From the NCBI GenBank assembly GCA_016875025.1, contig VGSH01000008.1, positions 1-51,154 of the forward strand: a DNA stretch of 51,154 nt, read 5' to 3'. Made by a program: the position numbers and the translations under genes. The notes beneath the pieces are model-generated. The model was not told the origin of the DNA. It was given only the letters and a program-made list of their open reading frames with translations, and did no database searches. Positions 40,201 through 49,600 of this stretch are shown here, piece after piece. How positions within the stretch are numbered: position 1 is the first letter of the stretch; the number at the start of each line of letters is the position of its first letter. Origin of the DNA: Deltaproteobacteria bacterium. GTDB lineage: Bacteria > Desulfobacterota > WTBG01 > CAIYCZ01 > CAIRTM01.

Positions 40201-43200
40201 GTGGGGCTGCCGGATGAGGATCCCGTGCTCGACCTCGCGGCATCGCGTGTGCGTCTGAATTCAAACAGCCTGCCCGACAGCGCGGCAATCACCGTGCGTG
40301 TCAGCAACGCCGGCACCGTGGATGTTGATCCCGGTATAGATGTCGCCTTCTATAGCGGCGATCCGGCATCCGGCGCTATTCTGCTCGGTGTTGAACAGGC
40401 AGCCTCCGGGCTTGCTGCGGGCGCGTATGAAGATGTCGCGTTTACCTGGAACCACCCGGCTGAAGGAGAGTATCGACTGTTTGGCGTTGTTGACGACGAC
40501 GGAACCGGCCAGGGCCGGTTGACCGAGATTAATGAAATCAACAATATCGCCGTTGCAACGGTTACCATTACGTATTCACAGAACCAAAAGGATAGGGCGG
40601 TTTCACAGGGCGCGCAGTGGCTGGTAGAGCACCAGCACAGTCTGGGCGGATGGGAGGATGTTGCTCCCGCGCGGGCCAATGCTGCTGTGCTTCACGCGCT
40701 GCATGTTTCAGGCCTGCATCTCGATCCTGAGTTCATCGGCATGTATGCAGCAATTTTTCAGCGTGTTTTTGAAACGCAGGCAAGCAACGGCAGCTGGGAA
40801 AACAGCGTTCCTGCAACAGCAGATTCAGTCCTTGCTCTGCTTGCTGCTGGTGAGGACAACTCATCACCTGCAATCAGGAACGCGGTTATATGGTTGAAGA
40901 GCAAGCAGCAGGATGCCGGCGGGTGGAATAATGCGCCGCCTCAAACAGGGCATGCGGTTTGGGCACTGTTGGAGGCCGGCACAGGCAGGGATGATCCTTT
41001 CATAGCGAAGGCGCGTCAATGGCTGCTTGACAATTGTAACGCTGACGGGTTCTGGGCTTCGAAGACTGGAGAACCAAGCAGCCGCTGGGCTTTGCATTAC
41101 CCTGTTGTAGGCTTGTATGTGGCCTCTCATGGGAGCGACAGTGCCGCTCAGGCAGCGATTACAAAGGCGGTCAACTGGTATAAGGGAAACCGCAAGGGCA
41201 CTATTGATGAAACCCATGCATATCTCAATATGCTTTTCTTTACCGGAAGAAATGCAGGCGAGATAACGGCAACGATGAGTGCTCTTAAAAATTTACAGTC
41301 ATCCAACGGCGGCTGGGTTGAAGCCTCCCTGTCAAGCACGCCGCTTGAGGATCCCCGCATTACGTCCGAGGTTGTCATGAGTCTTTACCGGCACAGTCCA
41401 ACAGGCGGCGGGGCTGACATGCGAAAAGCGCACCGGTGGCTGAAGGCCATGATGACCGAGCCGAACGGGGACATGCCGTATCCGTATGATCAGGCCAGCC
41501 CCACGTCATCGGCCATGCTGGCATTGAATATCGTCAATGATCATGACGGATATAACGCACCAATCAAAGAGGCTCTTATGCGCTGTGTCAGCAGCCAGAT
41601 CAGTAACGGCAACTGGAACCCTGAGCTTTCCAAGGCCGCCCATCATCTTCTTGAAGCGGGTGCGGCAGTGCTCAGGGCGCTTGGTGAAACAGATATCAGC
41701 GCAACCGGCACAAGCAGCGCGATATCAAACGTGGTGTCATATCTTTTTGATAATCAGAACAGTGACGGCGGCTGGTTTAGCAGGGGCACTCCCTACACAG
41801 GCCCTTCGTATGTTAATAGTACCAATCTGTCGCTGCTGGGACTGCTGTCAAAAAATGTCGTTCTTACCGGAACCCAGCGCACCTGCGTACAAAAGGCAAT
41901 TACATGGCTGCTGCAGCAAAAGACCGGCTCGGCCAACTGGGAAACAATTGGATATACTGCCGAAATCGTAAAAATACTCGTCAGATTAGGAGGCTATCAG
42001 TCCGAGATCAATGGTGCTGTTGCCTGGCTGCGGCAGCGTCAGAATGCGGATGGCGGCTGGGGTGAATATGAAAGCACGGTGCCTGTTACTGCGCGTGTTC
42101 TGCTCGCGCTCATTGCGACCAATAACCAGGGTCCTGAAACCGCAAAAGCCGTTCAGTGGCTGCTGGCCGTGCAGAATGAAGATGGCGGCTGGCCCATTCT
42201 TGCCGGAATGTCAAACAGCAGCACGAACCCCACAGCCCTTGCCGTGCGCGCACTGGCCCTGGCCGAGTATACGCCGGGGCCGGAACTGACAATATCGTTT
42301 GACAAACCCTCGTATAAGCCCGGTGAAACGGTTACCGTAACGGTTGAGTCTAAAGACGATGCATACAACGTGCAGCAGGTCTCAGGCACCATCACTGAAT
42401 ATCAGAATGCCACCCGCAGCATCGCTTTTGCGAAAATCGGCAGGTTGTTTATCGGCACGCATGTCCTGAGCAGAGGCCATATCGCCGGAACCGATATCGT
42501 CAGTGTCGAAGCCCAGACCCTTGAGGGGGTTGCAGGATATGGTGTGAGCACTTTTGCAGTTGAAAATGTATCAGATCTCAAATGCGACCTGTCCGTTGCA
42601 GCCACTGATATCATGTTCAGCCCTGAGCTGCCCGACGAGGGCCGTATGGTGCTCATTGCAGCGCAGGTGCGCAATATCGGCCATGCAGTCTCCGGCGACA
42701 CCGTGGTCCGTTTTTTTAATGGTACGCAGCAGATCGACTCCGATCAGACGCTTGCCTCCCTTGCGCCCGGTGCCAGCGACATAATCTTTATGCAGTGGGA
42801 CACCCGTGGCTTTGAGGGCCGCAATTATATTCATGTTGTAGTCGATCCGCTCAATCAGGTCAATGATGTCAACTGGGTCAACAACCACGCGATCCGGCCC
42901 ATCGACGTTGCCCCGCGCAGCCTGCCTGACCTCGAGGTGCGCGATGCGGATATCAGCTTTGCAGACACGACTCCGGTTGAAGGCACACTGGTCAGCGTGT
43001 CAGCCGCTGTGCGCAATAATGGCGCTGCAGTCGACGGCGTTGTGGTGCATTTCTACGACGGCGAGATCTCGGATGATAGCCTGATAGCAAGCCGCATCAT
43101 CAATGAGATCGTGCCCCATGGCGGCAGCCGCACGGTAAGCGCATTGTTTGACACTGCCGGTCGAGCAGGCAGGTGCCGCATTATCGTGCAGGCTGATCCC

Positions 43201-45903
43201 CACACTATGATCAGGGAGCAGAATGAGGCCAACAACAAGGGCAGTGCTGAACTTGATGTGCAGTCCGGCGGACTTGGCCTCGAGCTGAGCCTTGAGCGTG
43301 AGAGCTATGTGCAGGCCGAGGATGTCCTCGCCGGCGCTGCTGTTACAAACAGCTTCGATCATGAGCGCGTGGTAACGCTTGATCTTGCAGTGTATGATCC
43401 GTCCGGCGCTCTGTTTGCTCAGGTTGCGCGGGCCACGGTTATTGTTGTGCCGCCCGGCGGCATGGTCGTTATCGATGACCTTGTCTGGAACACCGCCAGC
43501 GCGCCGGCCGGGCAGTGGAGTGTTGTCGTAACCCTGTTTGAAGACGGTCAGCGCCGCGCTGAAGACGAGGCCGCCTTTGTGATCCTGGCCGACAGAACTA
43601 TCAGAGCCGATATCAGCACGGAGCGCCGGCTGTATTATGATCATGCACAGGTGCGTATCAGCACAGTGCTGCAGAGCTTTTCACCGAATTATGCCTTTAC
43701 CGGCCTGAGCGCGTTTGTCGAGCTGCTCAGCCCCGGGGGTGATGTTCTCTATGCGGATGAGCACACCGTTGCAGTGCTGCCGCCGCTTGCTGGCCGCTCA
43801 TGGGAGCAGGCATGGAACACTGCGCTGCATGCCCCCGGCCTCTATACATTGAATCTGAGCATTGAGCAGGACGAGGACGGTACCCCGGTTGCATCCGACA
43901 GCACTCAGTTCACCATTGCGCGCAGCGCGGGCGGGGGCAGGGGCCTTATCGGCCATGTGAGCGCTGAACCGGAGCGGGTGCATCCGGGCCAGGATGTGCT
44001 GTTTACCTGGGGCATCAGCGCTGTCGGCAAAGTTATTCCCGATGAAGCGCAGGTGTTCATCAGCGCCGTCAACAGAGCAACGCAGGAAGTGGCGCTGGTG
44101 CTTGAGGATTCCTGTTATTTCGACGAGGGGAGCTGCAGCGGCACGCTTGTGCTTGACAGCAGCGCTCTTGCCTGCGGAGACTATGTGCTTCTTCTGGCGG
44201 CACAAACCGACGGTGCAATGCACAACCTTGCCTTTGCCCCGGTTGCGGTTCTTAACCGCTGCCCTGTAGCCGCGGCAGGCGTTGATGTGCTTGCCCATGT
44301 GGGTGATAGCGTACAGCTTAACGGGTCGGGCAGCTACGATCCTGACGGCCACAGCCTGACATACAGCTGGGTGATCGCATCGGCCCCGCCGGAGAGTTTT
44401 TCCGGGCTTGTCGGCGCTGATCAGTATAATCCAACGCTTGTGATCGATCGCCACGGCACCTATGAACTGCGCCTGAGCGTTTCCGACGGCATCTGCCAAA
44501 GCCCGAGCAACAGTGTGCTCGTCACAACTGACAACCGCCCGCCGGTTGCAGTAGTCGGCGAAAGCCTGCTCATTGATGCGGGTGAAACAGTGCAGCTTGA
44601 TGCCTCGGCAAGCCATGACCCGGACGGCGATGTGATCGAGCGCTACGAGTGGATTATGGTTGTCCGGCCGGCGGGCAGTGTAGCCGAACTTTCCGGCCGT
44701 TTTGTTCCAGATCCGCTTTTCACGACAGATCTGCCGGGAACATACCGGTTGCAGCTCACTGTGCGCGACTTTGAATATGCAAGCGACCCTGTTGAACTCG
44801 AGGTCACGACGCGCAACCGCCGCCCGGTTGCCGACAGCGGGCCTGACCGGAAGCTAAACGCAGCCGATGCTGTGCAGCTTGACGCATCCGCCAGCTTTGA
44901 TCCGGATGGTGATTTCCTCACCTGGCGCTGGTCAATATTAAGCGCGCCTGATGGCAGCACAGCTGTGCTTAATGACAGCACACTGATTAATCCCGTATTT
45001 ACGGCAGATAAAGCCGGTGCGTACATTGTTCAGCTTATCGTCAATGACGGTGAGATGGACAGCATACCCGACACCTGCACCATTACAATCCGCGCTCTGT
45101 CTGAATGCGCCGATGATCTGGGCATTGCGCAGGGCTACAGCATTTTTGCGCTTGGCGCGTTGAGTGCGCAGCATGCAGTCATCTCAGGCCGTATTGCCGC
45201 TGGCGGTAATGCGGAGCTGCATACTGTCGTCATGGCAAATCAGGTGCCGCGCGGAGCGCCTTCAGAGCCTGTGCTCTTATCCGGCGGCGATATTGTCTAC
45301 AGCAGCGGCGTGGTTCACCGGGGCAGCATCATTGCAGCCGGCAGTGTTGACGGCGTTTCTTGCGTGGTGCGGCGCACCATGGCGTGCGGCGCAACGGTCA
45401 CGGGTAACGCAGAGCTTCCCTTTGATTTCGCGCAGGAGTCATCGCGTTTGCGTCTGTTTTCGGCGCGTCTTGGCGGACTTGCGCCCACCGGAACCGCATC
45501 ATCATGTGCCGCTATTTTAACTTTGCGCGGCGACGGCTCAAGCCCCATCCAGCTTTTCAGTATCAGTGCTCAGCAGCTGCGCAGAGCGCGCAGCCTGCAC
45601 TTGCGGGATATCCCGCGCACTGCAACAGTTATCATCAATATCAGCGGGGAGCAGGCCGAAGTGTCGCATGTCGGCATGGCCATTCCGGGCTGGCTGCGCG
45701 GACAGGTGCTGTTCAATTTTTTTGAAGCGCGTTCGCTTGAGTTTACAGCTGGTGCTGTCAAGGGCAGCGTGCTCGCTCCGTTTGCCGAGCTCACCAATAG
45801 CAGCGGCATTATTTCAGGAACCGTTATTGTTGATTCCTGGCAGGGCTCCATGAATGTCGGCCATGAGCCGTTCATTGGCACGCTGCCTGAATGTGAACCA
45901 TAG
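37258..45903 (+). CDS. Giant secreted protein: alpha-toroids, CARDB repeats, PKD-like domains, choice-of-anchor A
   Basis: A 2,881-residue exported protein with a Sec signal peptide (residues 1-26, ending PAAHAG). Domains by eye: a first squalene-cyclase/prenyltransferase-type alpha-toroid (~30-290, repeats such as QNRDGGFGF and QNADGGFGE); seven CARDB-type beta-sandwiches (~292-1106, each with a PDLAI-like start and an NN-x-A end); a second, larger toroid (~1108-1671, repeats such as QNSDGGWF and QNADGGWGE); an Ig-like domain; two more CARDB (~1778-2002); further beta-rich sequence; three PKD-like domains (~2336-2611, with SYDPDG and SASHDPDGD); and a choice-of-anchor-A domain (~2620-2879) with SGRIAAGGNAEL and LEFTAGAVKGSVLAPFAELT. 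The cyclase DxDD catalytic motif and a CGEQ thioester were not found, so the toroids are probably binding modules. No sorting motif follows the anchor domain. It lies 1 nt from the next gene. Confidence 0.88.
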   Translation: MRQFETIRSALAAVLFVCILLPAAHAGTPVQQVTAALSWLEQAQDSFDGHWGPDPVLDTALVLQAAQLYLGSGLDISTAQSYLSAQQPIATDYLARKIMALADDAHAVHQDVDELLDQQNRDGGFGFSDGYPSSVIDSILALDGLVLAGVDGDPIASALGYLTDRQHNNGAFSWHAVGPDSFDVTCRALIVMNRLRARYNLLSFAERAAGYISGHQNADGGFGEDGSSVIETALAILALQAEGGKAQSVSGARAFLLSVQDPRSGSWNGRVRDTALALAALHASAGIDLPNLQVHSSGIRLQPAYPAAGNQVTVTCEVRNTGSRAAENIEIELYLGDPTADGQFLDSGEVALLAAGGSANVQLGFMLGQEPGRADLYAVVDPRELIAEISTADNVAVKSLTSVTLPDLTITDIELSTSSPSAGEPFTVSATVKNLGEADAGPVTVGVYEGDPATSAPLLEVALGNVCGGCSGRADFDLTLPAGAYGYVVSVYAGPGIVEQNFANNDSACTFTVVPGVIQGLDLAVEQAGISFLPACPREDEPLCITAAILNRGDIAARDAVVDIYAVDALGGSTLVHTFSGVDVGEGVSAKLSFDGVRLEAGMYTMFVRVSASPVQQDMVPDNNIASNTVNVLGVQDVVDLAVDDFSISPAMPHAGDPVIVRFRISNHGNVGLAGVTFGVFDGDPHSGGSLVLDSLATIAWLGAGQSLYASGVFDTAGRGGEQTLYVFVDPEESFAEVDEENNSASASFMVEHDPGPDLAIIAHGLEFSPANPSIEDDVTMYATVCNHGSRPVVEPFDIALYAGQPQAGMQPIAFATFDSLEVNSCARVAFSAQAALLAASQSIFVHADYLNAVAETNEYNNTVTMVIPVSAPDLAISADDLSSDPACLLPGESFTLDAVLRNIGTHDARDVEAVVYSGPPESSPELCRVSLPLVAAGSSATAAFSISLPAGAHTLHVVVDPGGFVAESGTANNSASITVTVGLPDEDPVLDLAASRVRLNSNSLPDSAAITVRVSNAGTVDVDPGIDVAFYSGDPASGAILLGVEQAASGLAAGAYEDVAFTWNHPAEGEYRLFGVVDDDGTGQGRLTEINEINNIAVATVTITYSQNQKDRAVSQGAQWLVEHQHSLGGWEDVAPARANAAVLHALHVSGLHLDPEFIGMYAAIFQRVFETQASNGSWENSVPATADSVLALLAAGEDNSSPAIRNAVIWLKSKQQDAGGWNNAPPQTGHAVWALLEAGTGRDDPFIAKARQWLLDNCNADGFWASKTGEPSSRWALHYPVVGLYVASHGSDSAAQAAITKAVNWYKGNRKGTIDETHAYLNMLFFTGRNAGEITATMSALKNLQSSNGGWVEASLSSTPLEDPRITSEVVMSLYRHSPTGGGADMRKAHRWLKAMMTEPNGDMPYPYDQASPTSSAMLALNIVNDHDGYNAPIKEALMRCVSSQISNGNWNPELSKAAHHLLEAGAAVLRALGETDISATGTSSAISNVVSYLFDNQNSDGGWFSRGTPYTGPSYVNSTNLSLLGLLSKNVVLTGTQRTCVQKAITWLLQQKTGSANWETIGYTAEIVKILVRLGGYQSEINGAVAWLRQRQNADGGWGEYESTVPVTARVLLALIATNNQGPETAKAVQWLLAVQNEDGGWPILAGMSNSSTNPTALAVRALALAEYTPGPELTISFDKPSYKPGETVTVTVESKDDAYNVQQVSGTITEYQNATRSIAFAKIGRLFIGTHVLSRGHIAGTDIVSVEAQTLEGVAGYGVSTFAVENVSDLKCDLSVAATDIMFSPELPDEGRMVLIAAQVRNIGHAVSGDTVVRFFNGTQQIDSDQTLASLAPGASDIIFMQWDTRGFEGRNYIHVVVDPLNQVNDVNWVNNHAIRPIDVAPRSLPDLEVRDADISFADTTPVEGTLVSVSAAVRNNGAAVDGVVVHFYDGEISDDSLIASRIINEIVPHGGSRTVSALFDTAGRAGRCRIIVQADPHTMIREQNEANNKGSAELDVQSGGLGLELSLERESYVQAEDVLAGAAVTNSFDHERVVTLDLAVYDPSGALFAQVARATVIVVPPGGMVVIDDLVWNTASAPAGQWSVVVTLFEDGQRRAEDEAAFVILADRTIRADISTERRLYYDHAQVRISTVLQSFSPNYAFTGLSAFVELLSPGGDVLYADEHTVAVLPPLAGRSWEQAWNTALHAPGLYTLNLSIEQDEDGTPVASDSTQFTIARSAGGGRGLIGHVSAEPERVHPGQDVLFTWGISAVGKVIPDEAQVFISAVNRATQEVALVLEDSCYFDEGSCSGTLVLDSSALACGDYVLLLAAQTDGAMHNLAFAPVAVLNRCPVAAAGVDVLAHVGDSVQLNGSGSYDPDGHSLTYSWVIASAPPESFSGLVGADQYNPTLVIDRHGTYELRLSVSDGICQSPSNSVLVTTDNRPPVAVVGESLLIDAGETVQLDASASHDPDGDVIERYEWIMVVRPAGSVAELSGRFVPDPLFTTDLPGTYRLQLTVRDFEYASDPVELEVTTRNRRPVADSGPDRKLNAADAVQLDASASFDPDGDFLTWRWSILSAPDGSTAVLNDSTLINPVFTADKAGAYIVQLIVNDGEMDSIPDTCTITIRALSECADDLGIAQGYSIFALGALSAQHAVISGRIAAGGNAELHTVVMANQVPRGAPSEPVLLSGGDIVYSSGVVHRGSIIAAGSVDGVSCVVRRTMACGATVTGNAELPFDFAQESSRLRLFSARLGGLAPTGTASSCAAILTLRGDGSSPIQLFSISAQQLRRARSLHLRDIPRTATVIINISGEQAEVSHVGMAIPGWLRGQVLFNFFEARSLEFTAGAVKGSVLAPFAELTNSSGIISGTVIVDSWQGSMNVGHEPFIGTLPECEP

Positions 45904-45904
45904 T

Positions 45905-46645
45905 ATGACTGAGCCTCTTATACCAAAGCACGGCGGCTACCGCGGCCTGAAAAATTTTCAGGTCGCCCGGATCGCGCATGACGTAACCGTGCGGTTTTGC
46001 GAGCGCTATATTGACAAACGCAGCCGAACGCGCGACCATATGGTGCAGGCTGCGCGCTCAGGCGTGCAAAACATTGCTGAGGGCAGCCAAGCTTCCGGCA
46101 CTTCGAAAAAAATGGAATTAAAGCTCACCAGTGTGGCGCGCGCAAGCCTTGAGGAACTGCGGGTTGACTATGAGGATTTCCTGCGCCAGAGGAGCCTGCC
46201 GCTCTGGCAGCGTGCTGATGCGCGCAGGCAGGCCCTTGTTGACCGTCGCTGCACAACTGCCGATGAATTTGCGCAGTGGGCGCGGGAAGTGCACAGCAAT
46301 GGACACTGTGGACAAGGTGGACCCAGTGGACATTTTGAAAAAACTATTGATAAAGGTTTTTCGTCCACCACGTCCACAAAGTCCCCTACGTCCACCCCCG
46401 GCTTTTCCGAAATTGCCGCCAACGGCGCCCTTGTGCTCCTGGCCGTTGCCTGCGCGCTGCTTGACCGGCAGCTTGCTGCTCTGGCACAGGCTTTTGAAAA
46501 CCAAGGCGGTTTCACCGAGCGCCTCTACCGCGTACGATCACAGCACCGGTCCACATCGTCCACACGGTCCACCGCGTCCACGCCGTCCACAACGTCCACC
46601 GTGTCCACCCAAAAACCAACAAAAGGCGATCCATTTTCAGACTAA
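45905..46645 (+). CDS. Four-helix-bundle 'suffix' domain protein
   Basis: A 246-residue protein. The N-terminal part (about residues 1-110: IPKHGGYRGLKNFQVAR, DKRSRTRDHMVQAARSGVQN, IAEGSQASGTSKKMELKL) matches the S23-type four-helix-bundle family with the 'suffix' architecture. A hypervariable linker (~129-167) follows, then the suffix domain (~168-212, NGALVLLAVACALLDRQLAA and GGFTERLYRVR), then an (x-Ser-Thr) repeat tail. The ATG at 45905 is 1 nt after the preceding stop; the frame is open from 45854. Its function is unknown; relatives are often encoded inside rRNA genes or in variable loci. The linker and tail are encoded by phased hexamer repeats. Confidence 0.85.
   Translation: MTEPLIPKHGGYRGLKNFQVARIAHDVTVRFCERYIDKRSRTRDHMVQAARSGVQNIAEGSQASGTSKKMELKLTSVARASLEELRVDYEDFLRQRSLPLWQRADARRQALVDRRCTTADEFAQWAREVHSNGHCGQGGPSGHFEKTIDKGFSSTTSTKSPTSTPGFSEIAANGALVLLAVACALLDRQLAALAQAFENQGGFTERLYRVRSQHRSTSSTRSTASTPSTTSTVSTQKPTKGDPFSD
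46308..46395. repeat. Phased GTGGAC / GTCCAC repeats in the linker
   Basis: GTGGAC occurs at 46308, 46317 and 46326, and its reverse complement GTCCAC at 46363, 46372 and 46390 (46381 reads GTCCCC), all at 9-nt intervals. The two groups are complementary and could fold together around a ~31-nt loop. Confidence 0.9.
46549..46608. repeat. 9-nt tandem repeat, seven GTCCAC units
   Basis: GTCCAC recurs at 46549, 46558, 46567, 46576, 46585, 46594 and 46603, exactly every nine bases, with only the three spacer bases varying. In frame it encodes seven x-Ser-Thr triplets. It shares its core with the linker repeats about 150-240 nt upstream. Confidence 0.95.
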
Positions 46646-46657
46646 AGGAGTTTTTTA

Positions 46658-49600
46658 ATGAAAAAGCTGTTTCTGCTTACAGGTGTCATTCTTTCTGCTT
46701 GTCTGGTGTTTGTTCCGTGGCTGTTCGCCCAGGGCATGTTCAATCCCGGCACGTATGAACGTTTCGAGCAGCTGGGCCAAGAGTTGTCAAGCCACATGCA
46801 GCAGCTCGACCGGCAACTGGAAGATGTGCAGACGCGCCGCACGGATAAAGCCCGCTCAGCGTTCTTGAAAAGTGCCGGCCGGTTTGCCGGCCGCGCCGGC
46901 GAGCTTAACCGGATGCTTGAGAAGATGGAGCAGGAGCTGCTTGCAAACGGAGTCGATGATATTTTTGTGGAGCGCCACCGGGCGCAGTCAGCCGCCCTGC
47001 AGAAGCGTTTTGCAACCATGGCAGAGAGCATCAGAAACGGCGACATTGACGATATCATCGAGCGGGGCATGCTCAGCGGCCGCAACAAGCGCCGCAAGGC
47101 CATGGAGCACTCGCGCGCACAAGGGCGCGACGCCCGGAAGCGCAAAACTTCCGGCGAAATTGTCAAGCCCAAAGGCCGCGAGCTGACCAGGGCAGAGATA
47201 GACAACTTTAACTCGCCCCGCCCCAGCATTGGCCTGCTCTCAGAGAACGGCACCTTTACAATGGTAAAATTCGATTCCAATGACTCCCTGCCCGCCGGGC
47301 AGCCACAACATGCGCTGCTTTCTCCTGTTGCGGCCTGGGACCTGGATGTGCCCCGAAACGTGCGGCCCATTCAGGTTGCCGGCCTTTCCACGGTTCACGG
47401 TCTTGTACGTCAGGCAACGATTGCCGCAATTGCGCCTCCGGTTGCCGCTGATCTGCTGGAGGATGAGCTGGGCGATGTAGTGTTTACCGCCTCCATCCGG
47501 GCGCTTGCCGACAGACTTGGCAAAAACCCGATACGTATATACGAGTGGGTTAAAAACACAATCGACTTTCAGCCCTACCGGGGCAGCCTCAAAGGGTCCG
47601 CACAGACGCTTGCCGAAGGCTGCGGCAATGATGTTGATATCGCCTCGCTTCTGATAGCCCTGTTGCGCTATTCGGGCTATCCGGCCCGCTACGCCGAGGT
47701 CCGCGCAATTGTTGACATTGATCGCGCAATGCAGTGGCTGGGGGTGAAGTCGCCTGAAATGGTGGGCTACTACCTTTCAACCGGCGACATCGGCAATGTC
47801 GAGGACCTCTATCGCGGCAGCGCAGTCGCGCAGTCCAAATTCCAGCACACCTGTGTCGAAGTGTATCTGCCCTACGCTGATTATCGCGGCACCGAAGAGA
47901 GCGAACGGCATAAACTGTGGGTGCCGCTTGCCCCGGCTTTCAAGCAGTACACAAGCACCGCCGGGGCGATACATGACCCGGATCTGGGATTTGATGCTGA
48001 ACAGTTCATCCAGAGTCTTGATCAGTTCAGCAGCATCGCCGACAGCGGCCTGGTTGATATCGACAGTGCTTCGTTTCAGGATTTCATGACAACAGCCACG
48101 GCGGATTACCAGGCACAGCTGCAGGACTATCTGGACGCTCATCCTGACATGAAGCTGCGGGATTTTTACGGCAATGATGAAGTCGCGCAGGAGACATTTC
48201 CGATTCTGCCGATAACGCTGCCCTTTGAGACCGACCCGGCGCATTACCGGCCCTACAGCGCTGTTCCCCTGGAAGAGCATCATCAGGTGTGCGTGCAGCT
48301 TTCCTACTGGGGCGTTGATCTGGATATCGAGCTTGAAACGCTTGAAATTGACTATCACGCGCCCACCTCGCTGGTGGCAGGCCAGCGCCTGGTGCTGTCC
48401 TATGTGCCCTCAACGAGTGAAGACTATAAAACCCTTGCCAGATATACAGGCACATTTTTTGAGATACCCTGCTACATGATCTACATGCGCCCGCAACTGC
48501 GCCTGAACGGTCGCCTGGTTGCGGAGAACCTTGGCAAGGATGCAGAGATATCCATGGGCCTTGAGGAGACCCTGCGCGTGTCAATCGTCCGGCCGGGCGA
48601 GGACGTCAAAAACCCGTCCCGCACAAGCGATTACGTCACCACAGTCGGCGATCATACCGCGATTGTGCTTGGCCTTGGCCGGGGCAGTTCAGAAAACATC
48701 ACCGCGGCAATTGCGCGGTTTGGCGGAGCTCTGGATGAGCGTACCAAAGAGATTGACCGTCTGCTGGGCGAGCAGCTGCACATCACCGGCAGTTCCTATT
48801 TTTATCAGCTCGATACGCACGCTGATCTGATCGCCCGGCAGCTGGGCGTGCGCTGGTTTCGCAACCCGTCGGATGTTCGCGTTGCCCGGCACCTGAAGGT
48901 GTCCTATCTTTTCGATGTATGGCCCGTGCGCATCACTGAGACCAATATCCGGGTTGATCTTTCCGAGCGGGTGCAGGCAGTGCCGCAGGATCCGGACTGG
49001 AACCTGCGCGACGCTTTTCTGCGCGCTGAGAGCATGCAGGGGTCGGTGTTCGAGCATTTGGTGCTGCAGCAGCTGTTCCGGCAGGAGTCCGTTTCAGCCG
49101 TGAAGCTTGTGGCTGAGGCCGTGAACAGCGGCGTGCCGCTGTATCAGTTCACGCAGGATATGGAGAGCTTTGACCTCTCCCCGCTGCAGCTTGAGGCCGA
49201 AGACCTTGAAATCATAAGACGTGAACTCACCGAATACGGGCAGGACGTGCTTGTTCCCGCCGCGCGCATCGATGTCGGCACCTTTACCGGCGTGGGCATC
49301 ATATCGACAACGCCGCCCGGCAATCCTCTGGGGCCTTACCGCATGGGCTATTTAATCAGCCTCAAGGGCGCTGATCCGTACGTCATCGATGGCGGGCAGA
49401 TTGTCGAAGAGATCGATACGTGGAACCGGGATTTTGTCGATCCTGACTACCGCGACTGGATACAGGTTGCAGGCCTTCTCTCCGACGCTGCAACCGCAAT
49501 AATTACCAATTCCGAGTCGATCCGCGCAGGCAATGTGCCTGTCAACACGCTCATTCGCGGCATTGCCCAGAATGTCATGGCGCTGCAGCTGGCGCAAATT

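Noticed and set aside
37258-45903. Active triterpene cyclase or a complement-like thioester protein
   Set aside because: Toroid repeats are present, but neither the DxDD catalytic motif nor a CGEQ thioester motif was found; the toroids are better read as binding modules.
46549-46608. CRISPR array
   Set aside because: The unit is 9 nt with 3-nt spacers, far too short for CRISPR, and lies inside a coding frame.
46131-46658. A 175-codon alternative frame over the four-helix suffix gene, reading TVDKVDPVD in the linker
   Set aside because: The main frame carries the conserved four-helix and suffix sequences on both sides; the alternative frame is Pro/Arg-rich and arises from the repeats.
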